NCBI GenBank assembly: GCA_964619265.1
Contig: CAZUCE010000016.1
Coordinates: 30,294 to 94,293, forward strand
Direction: 5' to 3'
DNA: 64,000 bases
From: CAZUCE01 sp964619265
GTDB lineage: Bacteria; Planctomycetota; UBA1135; GCA-002686595
In this document: piece by piece, positions 8,034-17,300 of the stretch
Layout of the letters: the number at the start of each line of letters is the position of its first letter
How positions within the stretch are numbered: the stretch's first letter is position 1
Notes under the pieces: generated by a model
The model's database searches: none
The model's input: the letters and a program-made list of their open reading frames with translations, nothing else
What the model was told of the DNA's origin: nothing
Translations under genes and position numbers: made by a program

Positions 8034-8971
8034 ATCTGGCGATCAGCGTGCAAAGCGCAGGCCTGGCTCGCGACCGTCTTGGACCAACGATCCAGAATTT
8101 CACGTTCACGCCTCACCGAGAGCCGTGGGGTTGTGGCCGCGGCGTTTTGGATCTCCTGCAGCGAGTCTTCCAGGCGCCGTGGCTCGAATCCCTCGAGGAA
8201 GGCCTTCGTCCCGTCGAGCAGAACATGACCGCGATCGGCATCTTCGGGAGCCCACAGGGGGAGCTCGCCGGACCGGACGCCCTCGCGCTCCAGAAAGACC
8301 TCGTCCACCCACACCAGTCGGGCGTCTGAGTTCGTGTACTGAACGATCTGAGTAAGCACCTGCTCAAGGGTCGTGTGCTCTTTCGGCCCGCAGACATTGA
8401 AGGTGCCAGCGAGTCCGCGAGCGAGGCCGGACAGCGCCCAGTCGGCTAGGTCGCGCCCATCGACCCATTGCACGCGCTGACGTGCGGGAGCCGGGGCGAG
8501 GACTTCGCCGCCTTGGCGGATGCGTTGGAACCAGGCGGCCAACTGGTCGTCGGGATCCGAGGGGCCTGTCACCCAGCCCGGCCGCAGAATCAGCGTGCGT
8601 TCTTCACCGAACAGACGCCGAGCGGCGCGTTCCGCGGCTGCGAGATCCTGTTCGCTGCCAACCGTCGGCCGGCGAAGCGCAGCTTCCTCATCCAGCCCGA
8701 CGGCGTGCGAATCGGCGTAGACCGAGCCATTGGAGATCAGGAGATAGCGGGCTACTGGACCCAATCGCCGCGCGAGGGCGACCACATCGCGCTCGCCGCG
8801 GGCGCAGACATCGACGATCACGTCGAACTCACCGAACGAAGTTCCCGTGCGCTCCAGCTCGCTGCGCTCGACCGAGCACAGCGTGTGGAAGGCTCCTCGC
8901 GCTGCCCACTCGAACGGCTTAAAGAGTGTTTCGCAGAGCGGGGCGTGTTCGGCGATGACCAGGATCTTCAT
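8030..8971 (-). CDS. Degenerate NAD(P)-binding epimerase/reductase-like protein
   Basis: 313 aa, extended-SDR or atypical NAD-epimerase shape. It begins MKILVIAEH, a first Rossmann strand, but the usual GxxGxxG is absent (the loop reads AEHAPLCETL). Later blocks fit the fold: FDVIVDVCA, RYLLISNGSVYAD, LILRPGWVTGPSDPDD, QWVDGRDLADWAL and AGTFNVCGPKEHTTLEQVL. The last two are typical of family members that modify sugars or act as chloroplast-type RNA-binding epimerase relatives. Without the Gly-rich loop, cofactor binding is doubtful. Its 3' end overlaps the convergent DCC gene by four bases. Confidence 0.78.
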   Translation of the reverse strand: MKILVIAEHAPLCETLFKPFEWAARGAFHTLCSVERSELERTGTSFGEFDVIVDVCARGERDVVALARRLGPVARYLLISNGSVYADSHAVGLDEEAALRRPTVGSEQDLAAAERAARRLFGEERTLILRPGWVTGPSDPDDQLAAWFQRIRQGGEVLAPAPARQRVQWVDGRDLADWALSGLARGLAGTFNVCGPKEHTTLEQVLTQIVQYTNSDARLVWVDEVFLEREGVRSGELPLWAPEDADRGHVLLDGTKAFLEGFEPRRLEDSLQEIQNAAATTPRLSVRREREILDRWSKTVASQACALHADRQI

Positions 8972-9252
8972 GGGAGCTTAGGTATCACGCCGAGGGGTAT
9001 CCCGCTAGGCGTGAAGAGCCCATTCCCAAGGGCGCACTTCAATATTCGGAAGGCACCAAGGCGATCGCGACAGGAAGCGCGCTTGCAGCTTCCTGGTTTC
9101 CGGTGATCAGATGGGAGTTACAGGCGAAGTGCCCCCAGCAGAGGCCCTGAACTGGAACCTCCCTTCAGCTGGACTCTACCTGGTGTCTATCGGGCAGGAA
9201 GAGCCCACCGGTGCAGGTTCGGACCCGCCGCCCACGCCCCGCGCAGGGGGGA
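8972..9252. other. Short intergenic region
   Basis: 281 bases between the 3' end of the sulfatase-like gene and the start of the epimerase-like gene, both leftward. A 53-codon rightward frame (9111-9272) is open but lacks a ribosome site and overlaps the sulfatase end. No RNA gene or clear terminator seen. Confidence 0.5.
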
Positions 9253-10731
9253 TCAGCGAGGGTCGTTGATGTCCTGGACATCGCCGGATCCCGGGCTTTC
9301 TGGGATCTGCTCTGCGTAGCCAAGGGCACGGAGCTGCTGAAGCTCTTCTTGACCCATGCGAGGATCGATGCTGAGCGGTCCATCACCGGGGAGAGTTAGG
9401 CCGGCGATCTCGCGTTCGAAGGCCGCATCGAGTTCAGCAGCCCGCTGCTCGAAGGAGGGATCGCTCTCCGGTAAGGGGTTGAGCTCACCGGGATCCTGGG
9501 ACAAGTCTGTGTAGTACCCCTCGCGCGCCGGGTGCGTCGAGCGGACCACCTTGTCGGGGAATCGAAGGCGCGCCTGGTACCGCTGGTAGGAGGCTGAGAA
9601 CGTGCGCACTTCGCTCGGAATTTCGCCGAACAGCGAGCGTCCTGGCAGGTAGTCCGGGATCTCGATTCGGGCGACCTCGAACAAGCTGGGAGCCAGGTCG
9701 ACGTGGTGCACCGACTCGGTCACCCGTCGCGGCGCGAACTCAGCATCTCCGCGGTAGATGATGAGCGGAACACGCAGGCCCTCCTCATAGAGCCATCCGT
9801 GATCCGGAAAGTGCCCATCTCGCTGTCCCAGGGATTCGCCGTGGTCGGAGGTGATGACCAGAATTCCGGGGTCGAGAACACCTTCCTGTTCAAACCGTTG
9901 CATCCAACCATGGACTTGACTGTCCACGTAGAAGATGCCGGCATCGTAGAGCGCGACGAGAGCTTCGATCTGCGCTTCGGTTGCCTTACGACTCCCGCTC
10001 CACAGGGCCTCTGCGTCACCCGGCTCAAACTGCTCGGAAGCACCCTCAAGGAATCGGTCGCGCCCATCGGCGGGAGACCTGTAGATCCAGCGCGAAGTTG
10101 AATCGATGGGCGCCGAGTGGATGTCGAACAGATGGAGGAACAGGAACCAAGGCTGGTCGTTGCGTTCATCGAACATCACGTCCAGGTGCTCCGTGGCGGC
10201 TTCGACTCCACGGTGGCTGGCGAAGATGTCGAATCCGCGGCCAAAGCCATGGCGTTCGTGGATCCAACCCGGATGGTGCAGGCCGTGGGTTTGGTAGCCG
10301 GCCTCCTGAAAGGTCTCCGCCAGGGTCGGGATATCTGGCGATAGCGCACGCCGGTCAACGGTCACCCGATGTTGGTCGGTGTAGAGTCCCGTGAGCATCG
10401 TGATGTGCGACGGGAGCGTCCACGGCGCGCCGCTGTAGCAGTTCTCGTAGAGAAAGCCGCGGGCTGCAAGGGCGTCGAGATGGGGCGTTGTTTCCCGGCC
10501 GTAGCCGTAGGACGAGACGTGATCGGACCGCAGTGTGTCCAGGCTGATCAGGACGACATTCGGGGGCGTGAATGGACCCTCAGCCTCATCGGAAGGGGCG
10601 CTCTGTGGAGTGCAGCTGCACGCGAGCCCGGCCGCTAAGAGAGCGGCGCTAGATCGTGAACGGGGGGAAATCCGACTTGCGTCGTAGGCAGCGCCGGCAT
10701 CCGGCCGGGCGCAAGAGAGAAGCGGGGGCAA
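9253..10731 (-). CDS. Lipoprotein sulfatase/phosphotransferase-superfamily enzyme, Thr at nucleophile position
   Basis: 492 aa. A lipobox (LLAAGLAC, Cys38) predicts an exported lipoprotein. The alkaline phosphatase-superfamily core follows: metal-binding VVLISLDTLRSDHVSSYGYG near residue 59, ITSDHGESLGQRDGHFPDHG in the C-terminal half, and the nucleophile segment APWTLPSHITMLTG with Thr105 where Cys/Ser-type sulfatases have C/S-x-P-S-R. Thr is the nucleophile in the related LtaS/EptA phosphotransferases, so the substrate could be a sulfate or phosphate ester. The start is TTG at 10731, supported by AGGAA five bases upstream and by the absence of another in-frame start before the signal peptide. 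Confidence 0.85.
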   Translation of the reverse strand: MPPLLSCARPDAGAAYDASRISPRSRSSAALLAAGLACSCTPQSAPSDEAEGPFTPPNVVLISLDTLRSDHVSSYGYGRETTPHLDALAARGFLYENCYSGAPWTLPSHITMLTGLYTDQHRVTVDRRALSPDIPTLAETFQEAGYQTHGLHHPGWIHERHGFGRGFDIFASHRGVEAATEHLDVMFDERNDQPWFLFLHLFDIHSAPIDSTSRWIYRSPADGRDRFLEGASEQFEPGDAEALWSGSRKATEAQIEALVALYDAGIFYVDSQVHGWMQRFEQEGVLDPGILVITSDHGESLGQRDGHFPDHGWLYEEGLRVPLIIYRGDAEFAPRRVTESVHHVDLAPSLFEVARIEIPDYLPGRSLFGEIPSEVRTFSASYQRYQARLRFPDKVVRSTHPAREGYYTDLSQDPGELNPLPESDPSFEQRAAELDAAFEREIAGLTLPGDGPLSIDPRMGQEELQQLRALGYAEQIPESPGSGDVQDINDPR

Positions 10732-10736
10732 GACAG

Positions 10737-10741
10737 TTCCT
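10737..10741 (-). promoter_or_regulatory. Ribosome binding site deciding a TTG start
   Basis: Reads AGGAA on the minus strand, five bases before the TTG at 10731. It supports the TTG as the start of the sulfatase-like lipoprotein. Confidence 0.55.
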
Positions 10742-10751
10742 AGGGGGCAGT

Positions 10752-10786
10752 CAATTCGGGGGGGGCGGCCGCAGCCTCCCGAATTG
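10752..10786. repeat. Inverted repeat between two leftward genes
   Basis: CAATTCGGG at 10752-10760 is matched by CCCGAATTG at 10778-10786, with a G/C-rich 17-base spacer that can pair further. It lies just upstream of the sulfatase-like gene and downstream of the YczE-like gene. No T-tract follows on either strand, so it may be a processing hairpin or operator rather than an intrinsic terminator. Confidence 0.5.
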
Positions 10787-10887
10787 GAGGCGCGCGAATC
10801 GATTCAGCTGCATCACAGTAACCCAAGGGAAGGATGCGGAGCCGTTCGGCTCGACCAAAGGGCCCTTGCCGCCCCCGGGTGCCATGC

Positions 10888-11676
10888 TCATTCGAATCGG
10901 AGCGTAGCTTCGGCCGGCCTTGGATGGCTGCTCACGCGCATGAGGCGCAGGCTGGTTTGCATCACCGGCCCCATCAGCAGCGCAAAGATCAAGGTTCCCC
11001 ACCCGATCGTGCCCCCGATCAAGAAAGCTGTGGCAAGCAGCGTGACTTCGAGAGCAACTCGCGTAGCTCGAACACTCTTGCCAAGCTGGGCACTCATTCC
11101 GAGCACGAAGGCATCCCGTGGTCCTGCGCCGAGGCGAGCTCCGATGTAGAGCGCAGTTGCAAAGCCGTTGACTAAGATGCCGAGCAGGAACTGCCCGTAG
11201 GCGAGCAGGCCGGGAGCCTCCCACACGGGAACCCAGCCCTGGTGGCGGATCAAGTCGATCCAGGCTCCGATGAAGAGCATATTGCAGACGGTTCCCACAC
11301 CTGGCCGGATGCGCAGCACGGCCCAGCTGAAGGCGATCAACAGGGTGCCGACGCCCTGCACCACGCGACCAAAGCTCAGCTGGGTCTGGAAAACCAGACC
11401 CTCGTGAACCGCAGACCAAGGGTCGAGGCCGACGCGAGCTTCGAGCATGAGCGTGACCGAGACCGCGAACACGAACAGTCCGGCCTGAAGTTGAACGAAT
11501 CGCCAAAGCCAGGGCCGGACCAGCGGAGCGAGCTTGGAGCCGGGCGGGAGGGAAGGCATAGGGAGAGGGCATTCCGAAGGGGCATCCGGCGCACCGAGCT
11601 TCCCTCCAGTTGCACCCGTTTGGGTTTGGCCTGGTCGCTCGGCTTGACCTCTCGCGAGAGGATTCTTGCCGTTCAC
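10888..11676 (-). CDS. YczE/YitT-like integral membrane protein
   Basis: 262 aa (222 aa if the ATG at 11559 is used). After a polar N-terminus there are about five membrane helices (QLQAGLFVFAVSVTLMLEA, VGTLLIAFSWAVL, GQFLLGILVNGFATALYIG, TLLATAFLIGGTIGWGTLIF). The phrases ARVGLDPWSAVHEGL and GARLGAGPRDAFVLGMS are the paired loops typical of the YczE membrane family, whose function is unresolved. The GTG at 11676 overlaps the preceding TGA as GTGA, suggesting coupling with the small gene upstream. Confidence 0.8.
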   Translation of the reverse strand: MNGKNPLARGQAERPGQTQTGATGGKLGAPDAPSECPLPMPSLPPGSKLAPLVRPWLWRFVQLQAGLFVFAVSVTLMLEARVGLDPWSAVHEGLVFQTQLSFGRVVQGVGTLLIAFSWAVLRIRPGVGTVCNMLFIGAWIDLIRHQGWVPVWEAPGLLAYGQFLLGILVNGFATALYIGARLGAGPRDAFVLGMSAQLGKSVRATRVALEVTLLATAFLIGGTIGWGTLIFALLMGPVMQTSLRLMRVSSHPRPAEATLRFE

Positions 11677-11951
11677 TGGGGCCTGCGGTCGGTGCGCCTG
11701 TCCAGCAGCTTCTGCACGGTCTCCAGGTGTTCCCGGCTCAACCTCCTGCGCTGGTACTTGCGGCTGACGACCTCGAACAGCTCTTCAAGGTCCTCAAGGA
11801 GCGGAGGATCGTGGGTGATCCAATCGTCCTCGCCCTTGCAGCGCGAAGTCACCGTCCAATTCTTGCCGAACAGCTGGGCGCGCACCTCACGCTTTTGGCC
11901 GTCCTCAGCGCGGGTGGTCCAGGCGTGAAGGTTGCGAGTTCGGTTCGACAT
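11673..11951 (-). CDS. Small basic protein of unknown function
   Basis: 92 aa from ATG 11951; a GTG at 11975 with AGGA twelve bases upstream would add eight residues. The sequence is basic and charged (MSNRTRNLHAWTTRAEDG, VRAQLFGKNWTVTSR, LEELFEVVSRKYQRRRLS) with an N-terminal strand-rich half and a C-terminal helix. No membrane segment. It looks like a small cytosolic or nucleic-acid-associated protein but matches no family I recognise. Its stop overlaps the start of the YczE-like gene. Confidence 0.65.
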   Translation of the reverse strand: MSNRTRNLHAWTTRAEDGQKREVRAQLFGKNWTVTSRCKGEDDWITHDPPLLEDLEELFEVVSRKYQRRRLSREHLETVQKLLDRRTDRRPQ

Positions 11952-12201
11952 GGGGGGCGGCGGCCGTGCAGCCACGGGTTCGACCGGTTTCCTGCCCCCA
12001 AGCGAGGACTTAAGGGAGGATAGGCGATTGGGTGGGCGTCCGGGCCAGGGGTTTTGGTTCCTGGGCGGCAGGCCTTATGCGACCCCGGATGGCCGTTCGC
12101 AAGACCGAGGAGCCTCTCCGCGGCAAGGCCATCCGATCAGCCCGGGCCCTTCCTTTCCATTCGTCGGAGGGCGGACTATGCGGCAGCTTGGAGGCGTCAG
12201 G

Positions 12202-14130
12202 TCACTCCTCGTCAACATAGCCGAGGACTCGCAAAGACTCGAGGTGTCCGGAAGAGGTCTCGAGGTCAAGCCCCTTGCGAGCTTCCACGGATCGTAGGTG
12301 GCGCGAATTCAGCAGCTCGAGCAGGCGCTGGGTTGTCTCGGGCTCCGAGTCTCGACGTGTCATCCGCTGTGCGTCAAACAACTGAATGGCCTCGGCCGGA
12401 GCGTCCAGTTCGCTGCGCCAGACTCGCAGGGCATCGTTGCCTTGGACGACTCCCTGAAGAACCGGTGCGGGATGCAGGCCCTGAGCGGACTCGGTCGACA
12501 TGAACAGTGGACGAGCCAAGTCTTCGAAGAGGTTGGGCGCGTCCCCGGCACCGCCCCAGGGGAGACCGAGCAGGTCCATCAGAGTCCCCGGGAGCTGCCG
12601 GTTGGAAACCGGCCAGGCGATACGCTGACCCGCGGGAACTTGGGGGCCAGCGAGGATCAACGGAACGTCAATGAGCTCTGGTCGAAGGCTGTGTCCGTGG
12701 AGTAGGAAGCCGTTTTCGTAGAGTTCTTCTCCGTGATCTGCCGTCACAGCAACGAGGGTCTTGTCGGTGAGGCCCCGTTCGTCCAAGAACCCAAGGACTT
12801 GCCCCACATAGTGATCTGTGGTGGCCACGCAGGCGTCGTACAGGTCGCTTACGTACTGAAAATGCTCAAGCGGAATCGTCAGATTGGGCTGCTCGCCGGC
12901 ACGCTTCTTCGCAGCTTGAAGAAAGAGAACCGTGGCGTAGCGTCGCTCAAACTGCTCTGGAAGGCCCTTTGGAGCCTCGTTCACGAACCGGATGCGGTCC
13001 TCCTCCCGGGGGATGTAAGGATCGTGGGGATCGATCATCTGGATGTAGAGGAAGAACTTCCAGTCCTTGGCTTGCTCGAGCCACTGCTCGACCTCGGGGA
13101 GGAACTCCCCGGTCCGTAAGAACCTCGGTTGCTCGGGCGCGAATCGCTCGAATCCCTGATCGAAGTTGGCGCCCGAGTCGATCAGCGGATTGCCGGACCA
13201 GGCCGCGGTGGAGTAACCCTCGCGCTGCAGCCCCTCGGGTAGGGTTTCGAAGCTCCCGTTCAGGTGCCAGTTCGTCCGCGAGCGAACATTGTGTTCTTCG
13301 GGAAGCAATCCGGTCAGGATGGAAGCGGTCGAGGGCCAGGTCCAGCTTGAGGTGGATACGGCTTGTTCGAAGAGCGTGCCGCGGCCCGCGAGAGCGTCCA
13401 GATGCGGGGTCGTTTGGCGCTCGTATCCGTAGGAGGAGAGGCGGTCGCGCCGCAGGGTGTCGAGCACAAGCAGAACGAGGTTGGGCTCTTCCAGCGAGGC
13501 CGGCTCGCGCGCAAAGAGCTGTTCGCGTTCGATCACTAGGTCCGCAAAGCCGGCTCGAATAGCCCGTTCCGGATCCCCTTCCACCAACTGGGTTCGCAGC
13601 TGGAGCAACGCACCCGGCTCCACTTGGAGACCTTGCTTGTCAGAGATCTGTTTCCATTGGTGGGGCGTATCGCGTTGTTCCTTGGTGAGCGTCCATTCGT
13701 GCCTAGCGACCAGCTCGCCATCTATCAGAACTTCGAACGCAACGGTGAGCGGAGCGCCCTGCGGCAACTCGCCCCCGTCGATGCCGCACAGGGGTCTTAT
13801 GAAGAACGGCCCAGCCTGCTCTTGACCCTCCCAGTCAGGGAGGAGCAGCTCGATGGAGGCGGGTGGGGGGAGGATCATGGTGAGTCGACTTAGCCCGCCT
13901 AGTTCTCCCATTTTCGAAGGGCGTATCGAGCCGCGTTGCACGGGGGCATCCGGCCGTTGCTCGAGCACACTCCAATTCGGAGATCCCGTTACATCGAGAA
14001 CCTCCAACCGGACGGTGGCCTTGTCCGGAGTCGCAGGTTCCGCAGAGCAGCCCAGCGCGGCGACCAAGAAGGCCATGGCGAGCGGCGCCCGTGGGATGCA
14101 ACGTTGCACAACCGGCCATAGGGCAACCAT
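12202..14130 (-). CDS. Lipoprotein sulfatase-like enzyme with extra N-terminal domain, Thr at nucleophile position
   Basis: 642 aa. The lipobox AFLVAALGC (Cys28) predicts a lipoprotein. Residues about 30-215 are a beta-rich region I do not recognise. The catalytic domain (about 215-560) has LVLLVLDTLRRDRLSSYGYE, SSWTWPSTASILTG with Thr264 in the nucleophile position, and AVTADHGEELYENGFLLHGH for metal binding. Together with the gene at 9.3-10.7 kb it forms a pair of the same Thr subtype, oriented the same way. It ends SLRVLGYVDEE, like the LRALGYAEQ near the end of its neighbour, a shared C-terminal motif. Substrate unknown. Confidence 0.85.
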   Translation of the reverse strand: MVALWPVVQRCIPRAPLAMAFLVAALGCSAEPATPDKATVRLEVLDVTGSPNWSVLEQRPDAPVQRGSIRPSKMGELGGLSRLTMILPPPASIELLLPDWEGQEQAGPFFIRPLCGIDGGELPQGAPLTVAFEVLIDGELVARHEWTLTKEQRDTPHQWKQISDKQGLQVEPGALLQLRTQLVEGDPERAIRAGFADLVIEREQLFAREPASLEEPNLVLLVLDTLRRDRLSSYGYERQTTPHLDALAGRGTLFEQAVSTSSWTWPSTASILTGLLPEEHNVRSRTNWHLNGSFETLPEGLQREGYSTAAWSGNPLIDSGANFDQGFERFAPEQPRFLRTGEFLPEVEQWLEQAKDWKFFLYIQMIDPHDPYIPREEDRIRFVNEAPKGLPEQFERRYATVLFLQAAKKRAGEQPNLTIPLEHFQYVSDLYDACVATTDHYVGQVLGFLDERGLTDKTLVAVTADHGEELYENGFLLHGHSLRPELIDVPLILAGPQVPAGQRIAWPVSNRQLPGTLMDLLGLPWGGAGDAPNLFEDLARPLFMSTESAQGLHPAPVLQGVVQGNDALRVWRSELDAPAEAIQLFDAQRMTRRDSEPETTQRLLELLNSRHLRSVEARKGLDLETSSGHLESLRVLGYVDEE

Positions 14131-14378
14131 GAGGAAGAGTCTAGCAGGGGCGACTTACGAGGGGGGGGTAGCCCTTCGCTTGCCCTATCTTGAATGAAGC
14201 GGTCGCTCTAGAGCTGCTTGATCGGAAGAGGCTCCCGGAGTCCGCTTCGCTCGCGCCTTCCGCGAAGCCGGTCAAGTTTCATCCACTTTTTGCCGCAGAC
14301 ACAAAGCCCCCAGAGACCCTTGGTGTTTCCATGGCCCCCGCTTCGTGGAAGCGGTGGCCGGAGAGAACCGCTCCCGGT

Positions 14379-17300
14379 TCAGCTGGACTGCTGAACCGCG
14401 AGGCGGTTGGGATCCAGCGTGGCGTGAAGGCTTTGCAGGCTGGCCACGCTCCATTCTCCGCTATGCAGCGAGGAGATCGCCGAGACTACGGCGCTGATAC
14501 CGGCTACGGTCGTAACGACCGGCACGCCATTTTGCACAGCAACAGCGCGGATCTTGCTGTCGTCGCGGCGCTGGCGCTGACCGCTGGGAGTGTTGAGCAC
14601 CATGTCGAGTTCGCGGTTCTTGAGCATGTCGACGATGTGCGGTCGACCCTCTTGGACCTTGTTGACGCGTTCGACCGGAATTCCGGCGGCATGCAGCGCG
14701 TGGTAGGTCCCTTCGGTGGCAAACAGTTCGTAGCCGAGGTTCGCGAGCTGGCGAGCTTCGGGAACGATCGCGCGCTTGTCGGAGGGTTTGACGGTGATCA
14801 GGACGCGGCCTGAGCGCTTGAGCTTCATCCCTGCCCCAAGGAAGGCCTTGAGGAATGCGTGTCCGAGCTCGGTATCCACGCCCATGACTTCACCGGTCGA
14901 TCGCATTTCAGGCGAGAGGCGGAAGTCGACGTTCAAGAAGCGGTTGTGCGGGAAGACTGGCGCTTTGACGGAGAAGTACGCTGGCGTGACTTCGGTGGTG
15001 AAGCCGAGCTCTTCGAGCGTCGCGCCGCACATGAGTTTGGCGGCCAGTTTGGCAAGCGGCACGCCGATGGCCTTGGACACGAACGGCACGGTCCGCGAGG
15101 CACGCGGGTTGACCTCGAGGATGAACACGGCGTCGTCCTTGACGGCGAACTGCACGTTCATAAGCCCGACCACGCCGAGTTCGAGCGCCATCGCCTTGGT
15201 GGCCTCGGCGATCTCGTCGATAATCTTGCGGCCTAGCGTGTGCGGCGGAAGCACGCTGGTCGAGTCACCCGAGTGCACGCCAGCTTGCTCGATGTGCTCC
15301 ATGATGCCGCCGATCACGACCCGCTGGCCATCGGCGATGGCGTCCACGTCGACCTCGATGGCGTCCGATAGGAACTTGTCGACCAGCACCGGATGGTCCG
15401 GCGAGGCATGAACCGCGTGGGTCATGAAGTGATCGAGCGCTTCGTCGTCGAACACGATTTCCATCGCGCGGCCGCCGAGCACGTAAGACGGGCGCACGAT
15501 CACCGGATACCCGATGCGGCGCGCAATCTCGAAGGCCTCGCCAGGGTTCGTGGCGAGCCCGTTTTCAGGCTGGCGCAGGTTCAGCTTCTTGAGGAAGGCC
15601 GTGAACTGTTTGCGGTCCTCGGCGCGGTCGATCGACTCGACCGAGGTGCCGATCAGCGGAGCACCTGCTGCGTGCAATCCCTTGGCGAGGTTGAGCGGCG
15701 TCTGCCCGCCGAACTGCACGATGATTCCCTTGGGACCCGTGACGTCGACGATGTTCATCACATCCTCGTGGGTCAACGGCTCGAAGAACAGCTGATCCGA
15801 CGTGTCGAAGTCGGTCGAGACCGTTTCAGGGTTCGAGTTGACCATGATCGAGTCGCGGCCAATCTCGCGCATGGCGAACGCCGCATGGACGCAGCAGTAG
15901 TCGAATTCGATGCCCTGGCCGATTCGGTTGGGACCTCCGCCGAGGATCATCACGGCGTCGCGTTCGGGCGTGCGGGCTTCGTTCTCGTCTTCCCAGCTTG
16001 AGTAGTAGTAGGGCGTCTTGGCCTCGAACTCCGCAGCACAGGTGTCGACCAGTTTGTAAGCCGGCATCACCCCGTGCTTCTTGCGGGCAGTCAGCACCTC
16101 GGACTCCGGGCGCCCGGTCGCCACGGCAATCTGGCGATCGGAGTAGCCGTAACGCTTGGCTTGGCCGAGAAGTTCAGCGCTCAGTTCCGCACTGCGTAGA
16201 TCGGATTCGAAGTCGACCAGTTCACGGATGTTCTCGAGGAACCAGGGGTCGATTTGGCTCGCCTCAAAGACTCGATCGACATCCCAGCCGGCCCGGAACG
16301 CCTCGGGGACCGCCATCAAGCGATCGGGCGTCGGCACGCGCAGCATCCTTCCGATCTCCTCGTCGTCCCATTCGAGCGGACCGAGATCGTCCCGCGAACT
16401 GAAGCCGAGGCCGGGCAGCCCGGTTTCGAGGCCGCGAAGAGCTTTTTGGAGCGACTCTTTGAAGGTCCGGCCGATGCTCATCACTTCGCCCACACTCTTC
16501 ATCGAGGTGGTGAGCGTGTTGTCCGAACCCTGAAACTTTTCGAACGCAAAGCGCGGGATCTTCGTGACGCAGTAGTCGATCGTCGGTTCGAAGCTGGCCG
16601 GCGTCTCCTTGGTGATGTCGTTGCGAATCTCGTCTAGGCGATAACCGACCGAGAGCTTGGCGGCGAACTTCGCGATCGGGAAACCGGTTGCCTTGGAGGC
16701 CAGTGCCGAGGAGCGCGAAACCCGCGGGTTCATCTCGATGACGACCATGCGGCCGTCCTTCGGGTTGATCGCGAACTGGCAGTTCGAGCCTCCGCAGGCG
16801 ATACCGATCTCGCGCATGATCGCCAGCGAGGCATTGCGCATGTTTTGGTATTCGCGGTCGGTCAGCGTCTGGGCTGGAGCCACCGTGATCGAATCGCCGG
16901 TGTGAACGCCCATCGGGTCGAGGTTTTCGATCGCGCAGATGATGACGACATTGTCGGCGTTGTCGCGCATCACCTCCATCTCGTACTCCTTCCACCCGGA
17001 TAGGCACTCCTCGACCAGCACCTCGGTGTTCATCGACAGGTCGAGGCCGCGCGACACGATTTGCTCGAACTCCTCGATGTTGTAGGCGATACCGCCGCCC
17101 GAGCCACCCATCGTGAATGCGGGACGAATGACCGAGGGAAACCCGATCTCGGCCAGGACCGCTCGGGCGTCGTCCATCGTGTGGGCGATGCCGGATCGCG
17201 CGCTCTCCAGCCCGCAGTTGTCCATGGCCGTGCGGAACAGATCGCGGTCCTCGGCCTTGCGGATCGAGTCGGGCAGCGCGCCGATCATCTCCACGCCGAG

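Noticed and set aside
9111..9272. 53-codon rightward frame with some protein-like sequence (LNWNLPSAGLYLVSIG)
   Set aside because: No ribosome site, overlaps the end of the sulfatase-like gene on the other strand, and the second half is Pro/Arg/Gly-rich.
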